Shown: in pieces, positions 50,201-63,884 of the stretch
Position numbering within the stretch: position 1 is the first letter of the stretch
How the letters are laid out: each line of letters starts with the position of its first letter
Source of the DNA: Deinococcus radiotolerans
GTDB taxonomy: Bacteria; Deinococcota; Deinococci; Deinococcales; Deinococcaceae
Length of the DNA stretch: 64,000 bases
Reading direction: 5' to 3'
NCBI RefSeq assembly: GCF_014647435.1
Contig: NZ_BMPE01000002.1
Span: 62,001-126,000, forward strand
The notes under the pieces: generated by a model
Database searches by the model: none
Told to the model about the DNA's origin: nothing
Seen by the model: the letters and a program-made list of their open reading frames with translations, nothing else
Program-made: the position numbers and the translations under genes

Positions 50201-51591
50201 GCGCGGCCCCCCACGGTGATCTCCGAGATCAGGATGTGCGGCTGCCCCACGTCGGTTGGCAGGCTGCCAGACACGCTGCCGCACATGCCCTGCCCCAGCC
50301 GCAGGTCCCCGGCGACCCCCACGATGTTCATCAGGTCCTGCGCGCCGTTCCCGACGAGCGCCGCGCCCCGCAGCGGTTCGGCCACCTCGCCCCCACGGAT
50401 CATGTACGCCTCGTTCACCGCGAAGTTGTAATCCCCGGTGCCCGGCGTGACGCTCCCCCCGCCCATCGTGCGGGCGTAGATGCCGTGCTCCACGCCCCGG
50501 ATCAGGTCATCGGGCGTGCGGTCCCCGGGGGCAATGAACGTGCTGCGCATGCGGCTTGCGGGCGCGTAGCGGTAGTTCGCGCGGCGGCCACTGCCCGTGC
50601 GGGCCTCGCCAGTCTTGAGGTGCCCCACGCGGTCCACCATGTACGAGCGCAGCACACCCCGCTCGATCAGGGTCGTGCGCTGCGGAGCCATGCCCTCGTC
50701 ATCCACGCCCAGCGCGCCCCACGCACCGGGAATCGTGCCGTCGTCAATGGCGGTCACGCAGTCGTGCGCGATGCGCTGCCCCATCTTCCCGGCGAACACG
50801 CTGGCGTTCTTCTCCACCGCCGTCGTCTCCAGAATGTGCCCGCACGCCTCGTGGAAGATCACGCCGCCAAAGGCGTTGCCGATCACCACGGGAAGCTTGC
50901 CCGCCGGGGCGTACGCCGCGCCCAGCATGGCGTTCGCGATCCGCGCGGCCTCCGCGCCGATCTCCTCGGGCGGGCGCTCCTCGAAGAATTCCAGGCCGCG
51001 CCCCGCACCGGGGTTCGAGGACCCCGTGGCACGGTCGGTGCCGTCCTGTGCAATAGCGGTGCAGGCAATCCGGGTGCTCAGCCGCTCGTCCTCCGCCCAC
51101 AGGCCCTCGGAGTTCGCGATCAGCACGCGCTGCACCATGTCCAGGTACGTGACGTCCACCGTCCGCACCGCGCCCACCCCGGCGGCCGCCCCGTGCGCGC
51201 GGCGCATCAGGGCCAGCTTGCGGGCCTTCGCGGCGTGCAGCGGATGCTCGCGCGCCACCTGCATGGGCGTCACGTTCACCCGCGTGAAATCCAGGCCGCC
51301 CGCGCCGCCCTCGTCCGTGACGCCCGCCGCGCCGCGCGCCTGCGCCACCTGCCGCGCCAGGTCCAGCAGTCCACTGGCCGTCACGTCGTTCGTGTAGGCG
51401 TACACGACCTGCGTGCCGTACAGCAGCCGCACGCCCGCCCCGAACAGGTTCCCGTCCCGCGCGTCCCTCAGTTCCCCCTGATGCAGCCGCAGGGTGGTGC
51501 TCACGCGGTCTTCCACGAACAGCTCCGCGAAATCCGCCCCGCCCCGCTGCGCCGCGCCCAGCACCTGCGCCACCAACGCTTCATCCAGCAT
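50197..51591 (-). CDS. tldD: TldD metalloprotease subunit (464 aa)
   Basis: The zinc motif HEACGH (about 241-246) and the C-terminal GMCGSVSG Cys are both present, as are GGGSVTPGTGDYNF and RDARDGNLFG. The TldD/TldE complex degrades unfolded or modified peptides, including microcin precursors. AAGGAGG lies 6 bp before the ATG at 51591; the upstream ATG at 51630 is rejected. First gene of the pair. Confidence 0.95.
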   Translation of the reverse strand: MLDEALVAQVLGAAQRGGADFAELFVEDRVSTTLRLHQGELRDARDGNLFGAGVRLLYGTQVVYAYTNDVTASGLLDLARQVAQARGAAGVTDEGGAGGLDFTRVNVTPMQVAREHPLHAAKARKLALMRRAHGAAAGVGAVRTVDVTYLDMVQRVLIANSEGLWAEDERLSTRIACTAIAQDGTDRATGSSNPGAGRGLEFFEERPPEEIGAEAARIANAMLGAAYAPAGKLPVVIGNAFGGVIFHEACGHILETTAVEKNASVFAGKMGQRIAHDCVTAIDDGTIPGAWGALGVDDEGMAPQRTTLIERGVLRSYMVDRVGHLKTGEARTGSGRRANYRYAPASRMRSTFIAPGDRTPDDLIRGVEHGIYARTMGGGSVTPGTGDYNFAVNEAYMIRGGEVAEPLRGAALVGNGAQDLMNIVGVAGDLRLGQGMCGSVSGSLPTDVGQPHILISEITVGGRA

Positions 51592-51717
51592 GAACCCGCC
51601 TCCTTGGACTGTGTCTTGGAAGGTCACCATAGCGGCCCGTCCGCGCCGGTGCCCAGTCGCCCAGGGTGCACCACGCCATTTGGCCTACCCGGCCCGGAGC
51701 GCCCCTACGCTGCGGGC

Positions 51718-52713
51718 ATGAGCTTTCCCATCCTGTCGTCCGTGCTCGATCCGGCGGCCCTGGCCGGCCGGCTGGCCGCCTCGTTCGGCGGCGCGCCCCG
51801 GGTGACGTTCCTGCGGCGCGGTCTGAACGACACGTACCGCGTGGACGGCCTGCCGGTGGGCAGCGCGGCTCTGCGGGTGTACCGCCTGAGGTGGCGTACG
51901 CCTGCGGACGTGGCCTGGGAAGACGCGTTCATCCGCCGGGCCGCCGCGGCGGGCGTGGGGGCCGCGCAGGTCATCCCCTTCCCGGACGGCACGCGCCTGC
52001 TGACCCTGGACGCGCCGGAGGGGCCGAGGCTGGCCGCGCTGTTCGACTGGGTGGAAGGCCGCGAGCCGGACGCCACCCCGGAGGACGCCGCCCGCTTTGG
52101 CCGCGCGGCGGCGGCGCTGCACGCGGCGGGCGAAGGCCTGCCGGACGCCGGGCGCTTCCCGCTGGACCTGACGCACCTGATCGGCAGTCCCGTGGCGCGG
52201 GTGCTGCCGCTGCTGGCAGACGAACCGGCGCTGGCCCACGAGCTTCAGGTCGTGGCCGCGCGGACCCGCGCCGCGCTGGAGGGTCTGGAGGCCCAGCTCA
52301 CCCGCGCGGCCTGTCACGGGGACCTGCACGGCGGGAACGCCCTGGTGGACTCTGCCGGAGCGCTCCAGCTGTTCGATTTCGACTGTGGCGGCCCGGGCTT
52401 CGCCGCGTATGACCTCGCGGTGTACGGCTGGGATCACGCGCTGAACAGTGCCCCCGACGATGACACGCCCTGGACGCTCTGGGCCGCGTGCCTGGACGCC
52501 TACCGCGCCGCGAGACCCCTGACGGACGCGGACGAGGCGGCCCTGGGTTCATTCGGCGTGGCCCGCACCCTGTGGTTCATGGGGCTCTATGCCGACCTGT
52601 CGGACACCTGGGGCCGTCAGATGGTCAGCCCCCGGTTCTTCCGCTCGCAGCTGGACTTCATCGGGCGCTGGGAGGAGCGGCTGACCGCCACTCGGGCGGG
52701 CGCGCCTGAGTGA
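51718..52713 (+). CDS. aminoglycoside-phosphotransferase-fold kinase (331 aa)
   Basis: Kinase-like APH/choline kinase fold: HGDLHGGNALV (Brenner-type catalytic loop, about 200) and LFDFDCGGPGFAAYDLA as the metal-binding DFD. Such proteins phosphorylate sugars, aminoglycosides, homoserine or choline; the substrate is unknown. The ATG at 51718 is used. It overlaps the intergenic end of the divergent tldD gene by none. Confidence 0.87.
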   Translation: MSFPILSSVLDPAALAGRLAASFGGAPRVTFLRRGLNDTYRVDGLPVGSAALRVYRLRWRTPADVAWEDAFIRRAAAAGVGAAQVIPFPDGTRLLTLDAPEGPRLAALFDWVEGREPDATPEDAARFGRAAAALHAAGEGLPDAGRFPLDLTHLIGSPVARVLPLLADEPALAHELQVVAARTRAALEGLEAQLTRAACHGDLHGGNALVDSAGALQLFDFDCGGPGFAAYDLAVYGWDHALNSAPDDDTPWTLWAACLDAYRAARPLTDADEAALGSFGVARTLWFMGLYADLSDTWGRQMVSPRFFRSQLDFIGRWEERLTATRAGAPE

Positions 52714-52757
52714 ACCGGCCCTCCCCGCGCGGGGCCGGGGGCGCGTATCCTCCGGGC

Positions 52758-54806
<2,049 letters not shown>

Positions 54807-54815
54807 GGAGAACGT

Positions 54816-55349
54816 ATGCGAGCACTGATCGTCACCGAATTCGTGTCCCTGGACGGCGTGTATGAGGAACACTCGCCGTGGCGCGCGCCGTACGACCCGG
54901 ACGACGGGCCCTTCAAGCGTGAGGAATTGTTCGTCAGCAGCGCGCTGCTGCTGGGCCGCACCACCTTCGATGAGTTCGCGGCGTACTGGCCCACGGCGAC
55001 CGGCAGCTTCGCGGAGTGCATGAACGCCCTGCCCAAGTACGTGGCCACCACCCGCCCCGGCCCACTCGCCTGGAACGCCACCGCCCTGGGTCCCGACGTG
55101 GTCTCGGAGGTGCAGGCCCTCAAGGCGCAGCCGGGCGGTCCGCTGCTGGTGTACGGCAGCGGCACCCTCGCGCGGACGCTGCTGCGGCACGGGCTGGTGG
55201 ACGAGCTGCGCCTGATGGTCTTCCCGCTCGTCCTGGGCCGCGGCAAGCGCCTGTTCGACACGCTGGAGCACCTGCCCCTGACGCTGCTGGGCACGCGGGA
55301 GCTGGGCTCGGGCGTGCTGCTGCTCACGTACGGCCCGGCGCGCCCATGA
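54816..55349 (+). CDS. RibD_C/dihydrofolate-reductase-like protein (177 aa)
   Basis: MRALIVTEFVSLDGVYEEHSPW at the start, LLLGRTTFDEF and ELRLMVFPLVLGRGKRLF identify the RibD_C reductase fold. It is shorter than the paralogue at 47311. AAGGAGA lies 6 bp upstream. It overlaps the SDR gene by 4 bp and is probably cotranscribed with the molybdopterin gene 10 bp before it. Confidence 0.9.
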   Translation: MRALIVTEFVSLDGVYEEHSPWRAPYDPDDGPFKREELFVSSALLLGRTTFDEFAAYWPTATGSFAECMNALPKYVATTRPGPLAWNATALGPDVVSEVQALKAQPGGPLLVYGSGTLARTLLRHGLVDELRLMVFPLVLGRGKRLFDTLEHLPLTLLGTRELGSGVLLLTYGPARP

Positions 55350-56089
55350 AGACCGTTCTGATCACGGGCGGCAGCCGGGGCATCGGCGCGGCCACCGCCC
55401 GCCTCGCCGCGCAGGCCGGGTACGCGGTGGGGCTGGGGTATCGCCAGGACGCCGCCGCGGCTGCTGGGATCGTCCAGGAGATCGAGGCCGCCGGAGGCCG
55501 CGCGCTGGCAGTCCAGGCCGACGTGGGCGACGCTGGGGACGTGGAGCGCCTCTTCGACACCGTGCAGACCGAACTGGGGAGCTTGCACGGCCTGGTGAAC
55601 AATGCCGGGACGCTGGAACGGCAGGCGCGCGTGGATGAACTGGACACGGCGCGGCTCCAGCGGGTCCTGACCACGAACGTGATCGGTGCGTTCCTCTGCG
55701 CGGGCGCCGCCGTGCGGCGACTCTCCACCCGGCACGGCGGGCCGGGCGGCGTGATCGTGAACGTCTCCTCGCGCGCAGCCGTGCTCGGCTCGGGCGGCGA
55801 GTACGTGGATTACGCCGCCTCGAAGGGCGCTGTGGACACCCTGACTGTTGGGCTGGCCCGCGAGGTGGCGGCCGAGGGCATCCGCGTGTGCGGCGTGCGC
55901 CCCGGCCTGATCGAGACGGACATTCACGCGCTGGGCGGCGAACCGGGGCGCGTGGCGCGGCTCGCGGGCAGCGTCCCGCTGGGCCGGGGCGGCACGCCCG
56001 AGGAGGTCGCCCAGGCGATCCTCTGGCTGCTGTCCCCGGCGGCGTCCTACGTGACGGGCACCCTGCTGGACGTCAGCGGCGGCCGCTGA
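55346..56089 (+). CDS. short-chain dehydrogenase/reductase (247 aa)
   Basis: Classical SDR: GGSRGIG cofactor loop (8-14), NNAG (about 89), Ser in VNVSSRAAVLG, and YAASK (Tyr-Lys pair, about 157). The acidic residue after the second strand is replaced by YRQDAA, which favours NADPH. The end matches other family members (GTLLDVSGG). ATGA overlap with the preceding reductase suggests a shared pathway, not yet identifiable. Confidence 0.93.
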   Translation: MKTVLITGGSRGIGAATARLAAQAGYAVGLGYRQDAAAAAGIVQEIEAAGGRALAVQADVGDAGDVERLFDTVQTELGSLHGLVNNAGTLERQARVDELDTARLQRVLTTNVIGAFLCAGAAVRRLSTRHGGPGGVIVNVSSRAAVLGSGGEYVDYAASKGAVDTLTVGLAREVAAEGIRVCGVRPGLIETDIHALGGEPGRVARLAGSVPLGRGGTPEEVAQAILWLLSPAASYVTGTLLDVSGGR

Positions 56090-56143
56090 GGGACGTCACG
56101 TCCGCCCGGAGTGCATGGTCGGCGCCCATTCCCTACCTGAGCT

Positions 56144-56392
56144 TCAGGGCCGCCGCTGCCGTGCGGCACACTGCGGGCAACAGCGGATCTCGCGGACACA
56201 TTCCGTGCCCTGGCCCCCCGGATCATCCCGCCACTCTCCCTTCCGGGCTTTGATCTGGCGCTGGCGTGGATCCGGCAGGGGCGGATACACCCTCCTGCGG
56301 GGCGGGTACTGGACGGCGCGCGTCTGAACGGACAGCATGAAGCACGGTTCACCGGCAGGCTGAACCTGCTGGCAGAGGTCACATCGGTACAT
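56144..56392 (-). CDS. small zinc-ribbon protein (82 aa)
   Basis: CDLC at residue 4 and CPQC near residue 73 form a ribbon, with C-rich CVREIRCC before the last pair. The middle TRAVQYPPRRRVYPP segment and DDPGGQGTECVRE resemble a family of small proteins I have seen in other Deinococcus and actinobacterial genomes, but I cannot name it. It is alone on the minus strand between the SDR and transporter genes. Confidence 0.7.
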   Translation of the reverse strand: MYRCDLCQQVQPAGEPCFMLSVQTRAVQYPPRRRVYPPLPDPRQRQIKARKGEWRDDPGGQGTECVREIRCCPQCAARQRRP

Positions 56393-56773
56393 GGTGAGCA
56401 GCCTTGGAGCGGGCGTGATTCGGCTGCAGCCCGGAAAAGACGTGGAGGTTCGGCGGTCAGAAGCCGCGACACATCAGCTCTGTTGTCTACGTCACTCGGT
56501 TCGGTCTTGAAGAGGGAACTCCAGAGGCTGAGCGGACCGCGTCCCTACGTGCACTTACCGTATCACGCCCGGCGGGGCCGTCAGCGGCGGACGCGGCGCG
56601 TGCGGGAACTGGGCCGTCCGGGGTATCCTGCGGGGTGCGCGGCGGCGCCTCCCTCCGGCAGATCCGCCGACCTGACGCGCCCTGACGACCACCCCATCCG
56701 CTCCTTTCCGGCGCTTCACTGCGCGCCGGCTCTGCCGCTCGACCTGTCCTGTCGATTCCGGCCCGAGGTTCCC
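56393..56773. other. 381-bp gap upstream of the VUT transporter gene
   Basis: No gene or clear promoter is supported. I looked for a preQ1 riboswitch, which often controls this transporter family, and did not find its consensus. The region is GC-rich with several possible hairpins. Confidence 0.4.
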
Positions 56774-57316
56774 ATGACCATCCCTGCCCCCCGGGCGGCG
56801 CTGCCGCTGCTGCTGATCGCCCTGTACGCCCTGAGCATCCTGCTGGCGAACCTGACCCTGAACACGTTCATTCCGCTGCCCGTGTACGGCCTGCTGAGCG
56901 TCGGCACGATCTTCTTCGCGGCCGTCTTCACCCTGCGGGACCGCATTCACCGCGCGGGCGGCCTGAACGCCGTGTACGTCGCCATTGCTGCCGCGCTCAT
57001 CGTGAACACGGTGGTGGCCCTGATCACCGGCACGCCGTGGCGGTTCGTGGGCGCCAGCTTCCTGGCGATCCTGGCCGGGGAACTGGCCGACACTGCCGTG
57101 TATCAGAGCCTCATTCAGCGCAGCTGGTGGACGCGGGTGCTGGCCAGCAACGCCGTGAGCGTCCCGCTGGACAGCGTGCTGTTCAACCTGCTGGCCTTCT
57201 GGGGTGACATGCCGTCCGGGCAGATCACGCAGATCATCTTCGCGGACATTCTCGCGAAGTACCTGATCGCGGCGCTGTTCGCCTTCCGCGTCCGGCACGC
57301 GGCCCGCCTCGCCTGA
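56774..57316 (+). CDS. VUT family (YhhQ-like) queuosine-precursor transporter (180 aa)
   Basis: Five or six hydrophobic helices and the conserved ILAGELADTAVYQSLIQRSWWTR, ASNAVSVPLDSVLF segment identify the YhhQ/VUT family. It imports preQ0 or preQ1 in other bacteria, but the substrate here is not shown. The ATG at 56774 follows GAGG weakly; the longer frame is rejected. It is shorter than E. coli YhhQ (about 220 aa). Confidence 0.82.
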   Translation: MTIPAPRAALPLLLIALYALSILLANLTLNTFIPLPVYGLLSVGTIFFAAVFTLRDRIHRAGGLNAVYVAIAAALIVNTVVALITGTPWRFVGASFLAILAGELADTAVYQSLIQRSWWTRVLASNAVSVPLDSVLFNLLAFWGDMPSGQITQIIFADILAKYLIAALFAFRVRHAARLA

Positions 57317-57411
57317 ACCGCTCCACAGCTGCCCTAAAGGCGTGGGCTGGGCCCATGCTCTCAATTGCAAGGCCCCTGTGCAGGGCGCCTGCCTGCACCC
57401 GCAAGCGGCTG

Positions 57412-57822
57412 TCAGTTCTCCCGGCGGCCGCCTTTCCTCGTTGACTGTGCCCTTTCATTCGCGGCGGCCGCGGCCTGGATCAGCTCCCGGAAGGCCACCT
57501 CGTCCAGCGGACCGCCCTCGGGCAGATCAATGGCGCGGCGGGTGCCCCCGTCCAGACTGGCGTTGAACAGCCCTGCCGGGTCGGGCAGGCTGGCGCCGCG
57601 TGGAAACGTGAGCTTCACGGCCCGCTGGTACGTCTCGCCGGTGCACAGGATGCCCCTGTGCTCCCACACGGGCACGCCGGGCGACGTGGCCTTGGCCCAC
57701 TTCACGGTCTCCTGCACGCCCGGCAGCGCCTCGTGAATCAGGGCGCGCACGCGCCGCAGGGTGTCGCTGCGCCAGTCGGTCAGGGCGGCCAGCCGCTCGG
57801 TCACCGGGTCGGCGTTCGTCAT
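57412..57822 (-). CDS. DUF1801 family protein (136 aa)
   Basis: The start TNADPVTERLAALTDWRSDTLRRVRALIHEALPGVQETVKW and the middle CTGETYQRAVKLTFPRGASLPDP match the YdhG/DUF1801 fold, a small cytosolic protein of unknown function. Its start overlaps the stop of the ArsC-like gene (ATGA), so the two are cotranscribed. Confidence 0.86.
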   Translation of the reverse strand: MTNADPVTERLAALTDWRSDTLRRVRALIHEALPGVQETVKWAKATSPGVPVWEHRGILCTGETYQRAVKLTFPRGASLPDPAGLFNASLDGGTRRAIDLPEGGPLDEVAFRELIQAAAAANERAQSTRKGGRREN

Positions 57823-58181
57823 GCGTGGGCCTCCACCAGGGCCTTCCAGCCGTCCATGTCCTCGCCGACGATCAGGTGCTTCCCGGCGCGCACCAGCGGC
57901 AGGCGCAGCAGTTCGGGGTCGTCGATGACCTTGGCGATCACGCCGTCCTCGGTGGTGCGCAGGTAGGCGAGGTTGCTGCGTTCGTACGCCTTGCCGTTCA
58001 GGTCCAGCAGGGCGTTCAGGCCGAATTTCTGCACGAAGCGGGCCAGTTCGCCCTTGGCGATGGGGCGTTCTTTCAGGTCCACGAAGTGAATCTTGATCTT
58101 GCGCTCCTTGAAGAAGCGTTCAGCGGCGCGCGTCTCCTTGCTTTTGCGCGTGCCGAACACCTGCACCTGAAGGTCACTCAT
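57819..58181 (-). CDS. ArsC/Spx-family protein without the catalytic Cys (120 aa)
   Basis: The thioredoxin-fold ArsC family is clear from VQVFGTRKSKETRAAERFF, IHFVDLKERPIAKGEL and LPLVRAGKHLIVGED. The usual redox Cys near residue 12 is replaced by the Ser/Thr region TRKSKE, so it cannot act as an arsenate reductase and is more likely a regulator or structural protein. First gene of the pair. Confidence 0.85.
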   Translation of the reverse strand: MSDLQVQVFGTRKSKETRAAERFFKERKIKIHFVDLKERPIAKGELARFVQKFGLNALLDLNGKAYERSNLAYLRTTEDGVIAKVIDDPELLRLPLVRAGKHLIVGEDMDGWKALVEAHA

Positions 58182-58226
58182 GGCTCAAGTGTAAGCGTGT
58201 GGGTGCAGGGCGCTGGAATGAACGCG

Positions 58227-58257
58227 CTGGCCCCCGTCCAGCACAGGCGGGGGCCAG
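58227..58257 (-). terminator. hairpin after ruvB
   Basis: CTGGCCCCCG and CGGGGGCCAG form a 10-bp stem with an 11-nt loop, 13 bp beyond the ruvB stop. No T-run is present. Confidence 0.65.
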
Positions 58258-58270
58258 TGGGCGGCCGGGT

Positions 58271-59263
58271 TCAGTTGGTGTAGAAGCCCAGGTCGTGGTC
58301 GCCGCTGACGGGCAGGCCCAGGTGGTCGTAGGCGTGCGCGGTGGCCACGCGGCCGCGGGGGGTGCGCTTGATGAAGCCCAGCTGGATCAGGTACGGCTCG
58401 TACACGTCTTCCAGGGTCAGGCTGTCCTCGCTGATCGCGGTGGCCAGGGTGTCCACGCCGACCGGGCCGCCCGCGAAGCGGTGAATCAGGGTCTCCAGGT
58501 ACTTCTTGTCGCGGTCGTCCAGGCCGGCGCTGTCCAGGCCCAGCCGGTCCAGGGCATCCTGCGCGCGGGGCAGGCCGATGGTGGTCTCGCCGGCCACCTC
58601 GGCGTAGTCGCGCACGCGGCGCAGCAGACGTTTGGCGATGCGCATGGTGCCGCGCGCCCGGGCGCCGATCTCGACGGCGGCGTCTTCCTCCAGGCCGAAG
58701 CCCAGCAGGCGGGCGTCGCGCATGAGGTTCACACCGATCTCGTCGGGCGTGTAGTACTCGAGGTGCTCGATGATCCCGAAGCGGCTGCGCATGGGCGCGG
58801 TGATCAGGCCGGGGCGGGTGGTGGCGCCGACCAGCGTGAAGCGCGGCAGGGGCAGCTCAATGGTGCGCGCGGCGGGGCCCTGGCCCAGCACGATGTCGAG
58901 CTTGAAGTCCTCCATGGCGGGGTACAGGTGCTCTTCCGCAACGCGGCCCAGGCGGTGGATCTCGTCGATGAACAGCACGTCGCCCTCTTCGAGGCTGTTG
59001 GTGAGGATCGCGGCGAGGTCGCCGGGTTTCTCGATGGCGGGGCCGGAGGTGACGCGGATGTTCACGCCCAGTTCGTGCGCGATGATGTGCGCCAGGGTGG
59101 TCTTGCCCAGGCCGGGCGGGCCGAACAGCAGGGTGTGGTCGAGCGCTTCCTTGCGGCCGCGCGCGGCCTGGAGGTACACGCCGAGTTTCTCCTTCAGTCG
59201 CACCTGCCCGACGTATTCCGTCAGGGTCTTGGGCCGCAGGGCCGCGTCGAGCGGTTCAGTCAT
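58271..59263 (-). CDS. ruvB: Holliday junction branch migration ATPase (330 aa)
   Basis: RuvB AAA+ plan: Walker [10 protein letters not shown] (about 49-57), Walker [10 protein letters not shown] (about 98), sensor 1 GATTRPG, and a C-terminal winged helix ending PRGRVAT. The ring works with RuvA to move Holliday junctions. The gene is alone; no ruvA or ruvC is nearby in the window. No radiation-desiccation response motif is seen in the upstream 70 bp. Confidence 0.96.
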   Translation of the reverse strand: MTEPLDAALRPKTLTEYVGQVRLKEKLGVYLQAARGRKEALDHTLLFGPPGLGKTTLAHIIAHELGVNIRVTSGPAIEKPGDLAAILTNSLEEGDVLFIDEIHRLGRVAEEHLYPAMEDFKLDIVLGQGPAARTIELPLPRFTLVGATTRPGLITAPMRSRFGIIEHLEYYTPDEIGVNLMRDARLLGFGLEEDAAVEIGARARGTMRIAKRLLRRVRDYAEVAGETTIGLPRAQDALDRLGLDSAGLDDRDKKYLETLIHRFAGGPVGVDTLATAISEDSLTLEDVYEPYLIQLGFIKRTPRGRVATAHAYDHLGLPVSGDHDLGFYTN

Positions 59264-59333
59264 AACAGAGAGTCTAGCGCAAGTTCGCTCTGAGCGGAAT
59301 ACGCCCGGTGTCTTTCAGCGACTGACCTGAGCC

Positions 59334-60038
59334 TCAGCTCTTCGCGTACTGACGGATCAACCCCGGCAGGTCCCGTTCCAGGGCGCCACTCACCACGTCC
59401 TGATTGCCGTACACCCGCACGAAGCGCCCCTGGCCGTCCACGACGCTCACCTGATCCCCGTGAATCCGCGCCGCCTCGGACGCCGCCGCGCCCACCTGCG
59501 CCGCATTCGCCGCGCCGCTGGACGTCTTCCCGCTCTGCGGCATGGTCATGTGGGCGCTGTGATCCTCCGCGGGCATCGGTGCCACATTCGCCACGAACAT
59601 CTCCCGCGCCGCCGCGTCAATGGTCTGCGCCCGGCCCGTCAGACCCGTGAACGCCGGATCGAAACGGTTCAGGTACTCGCGCACCACGCCCGGCGTGTCA
59701 TGCCCCGGGTCCACCGTGATGAACTGCACCTGCACCCGCGAGCGCTGCTCCGCACTGAGCGCCGCGTACATATTCTTCAGGCTCGCCAGGGTCGCCGGGC
59801 ACACGTCCGGGCAGCGCACGAACCCGTAGAACACCAGCCGCATCCGTCCGTCCGCTGCGTTCAGGGCCGTGGCCTGCCCCCGGTCGTTCACCAGTGCCAG
59901 CGCCGGGAGCGTCTTCGGGGCGTCCAGCGCCTCACCCGCCGTCACGCCTGGCGCGGCCCGCCGCATCACCAGGAGCCCGCCCAGCACCGCCGCGACCACC
60001 AGCAGCGCCGCCGTCACCCACCTTGAAACACCTGTCAT
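59334..60038 (-). CDS. SCO1/SenC copper chaperone with Met/His-rich insert (234 aa)
   Basis: An N-terminal membrane anchor (about 6-24) is followed by the SCO thioredoxin fold. The copper Cys pair is CPDVC (about 100), and the third ligand is probably the His in RIHGDQV. Before that His is an extra segment with SAHMTMPQSG, rich in Met and His, absent from most SCO proteins. It delivers copper to the CuA site of the oxidase encoded next. Start at ATG 60038. Confidence 0.9.
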   Translation of the reverse strand: MTGVSRWVTAALLVVAAVLGGLLVMRRAAPGVTAGEALDAPKTLPALALVNDRGQATALNAADGRMRLVFYGFVRCPDVCPATLASLKNMYAALSAEQRSRVQVQFITVDPGHDTPGVVREYLNRFDPAFTGLTGRAQTIDAAAREMFVANVAPMPAEDHSAHMTMPQSGKTSSGAANAAQVGAAASEAARIHGDQVSVVDGQGRFVRVYGNQDVVSGALERDLPGLIRQYAKS

Positions 60039-60164
60039 GCCCGCAGGGTAGGGGAGAGGCACCGGGTGACGTGTCCCCGGTGATGAGGGGAAGCTCGGCG
60101 CGGCCCCGCGCACCTGAGCCGAACTGGTCCATCCAGGCGCCGCACCTCATCCCGTCAACGCGAA

Positions 60165-60188
60165 AGGGACGCCACTCAGGGCGTCCCT
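60165..60188 (-). terminator. terminator of the oxidase operon
   Basis: AGGGACGCC and GGCGTCCCT form a 9-bp stem with a 6-nt loop; the minus strand continues with TTTCGCG. It is 20 bp beyond the coxA stop and so probably ends the coxBA transcript. Confidence 0.7.
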
Positions 60189-60207
60189 CCGGTCTTCACG
60201 TGTGGGT

Positions 60208-62660
<2,453 letters not shown>

Positions 62661-62664
<4 letters not shown>

Positions 62665-63884
62665 TGGGTGCCTCCGTTGGGTGCGCCGTTCACGGGCGTG
62701 CCCTTCCAGTAGTCCGCTTCCTCGGGCAGCTTGAGGCTGCGCAGGTAGGCGGCGATGTCATCGATTTCCTCATCGGTCAGCGTGCCGCCCTTGGTCATCT
62801 TGCCCTGCACCATGTACTCGCCGCCGTCATAGCGGGGCATCAGGCTGCCGGGTTTCACGACGGGGCTGTGCTTGAGCCAGGCGTGCAGTTCCTCGGCGGC
62901 CTTGGCGTCGGTCCACTGCGCGTCGGTCATGGCTTCCCACATGCCGGCGCCCAGCGTGCGGCGCGTGCCGAAGAAGCTCAGGTCCGGGCCGGCGGCGCCC
63001 GCGGCGGGCGTGCCCTGCACGCGGTGGCAGCTGGCGCACGCGATGGCGCCGGTGCTGGCCTTGCCCTGCATGAACAGCGCGAAGCCGCGCGCCTCGGTGC
63101 TGCCGGGGGCGGGCTCAGGAGCGCGGTAGGCCTTCATGGCAGCCAGGGTGGAGTTGTAGCGGTCTTGGTCCAGCGCGACGACCTTGTAGCGCATGTTGGC
63201 GTGGCTGGCCCCGCACAGCTGCGAACAGTTGCCCTGGTACACGCCGGCGCGGTCGGTGTCGACCTGCCAGGTCTTCTTCACGCTGGGCATTGCGGCGCGC
63301 TGACCGCCGATGTTCGGCGCCCAGAAGCCGTGAATGACGTCGCCGCTGGTCACGGTGAGCGCCACGGCTTCCTTGGTGGGCATGATCAGTTCGTTGCCGT
63401 TCGTGACCACGCCGCCCGCGTCACTGGTGACTTCCGGGTAGGCGAAGTTCCACCAGAACTGCCGGGCCAGGACGTCCACCTTGGTGGCCTGGTTGGGCGT
63501 GGGGTTCAGGACCGCCATGCTCTTGACGGTCAGGACGCTCAGCAGGATCACGATCACGACCGGCACGGCGACCAGGATGGTCTCGAGCTTGTTGTTCCCG
63601 TGGAACTGCGCGGGGGGCGCGTCGTGGCGGTCTTCACGGAACTTCTGCACCGTGTAGAACAGCGCGTACGACACGCCGATAAAGATGATGATCGACAGGG
63701 CAATCGCCCAGATGCTCATCCAGAAGATTTCCCGGTTGTAAGCGGATGACATGTCCCCGATGCTCAGGGACTGGTTCACCTGCTGGCAGCCGGTCAGTAG
63801 AGTCGCACCCAGGATCGCTAAGGTGGGCAGGGCCTGCCGGACTCGCCTCCGTGTGCCGCTGTGGCGGTGTGTGGTGGTATTCAA
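62661..63884 (-). CDS. ctaC: caa3 oxidase subunit II with cytochrome c domain (407 aa)
   Basis: A lipoprotein-type leader (LTGC) and two transmembrane helices precede the CuA domain, with [14 protein letters not shown] (Cys-x3-Cys-x3-His-x2-Met) and an upstream His in [10 protein letters not shown]-terminal cytochrome c domain has CASCH for heme attachment and SLMPRYDG with the axial Met. I chose the TTG at 63884: AAAGGAG ends 5 bp upstream, while the in-frame GTG at 63890 overlaps that ribosome binding site. First gene of the oxidase operon. Confidence 0.93.

Noticed and set aside
56560..56773. preQ1 riboswitch before the VUT transporter gene
   Set aside because: No preQ1 aptamer consensus or pseudoknot pairing is visible.
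59264..59333. Radiation-desiccation response motif upstream of ruvB
   Set aside because: The expected TTATG-type palindrome is not there.
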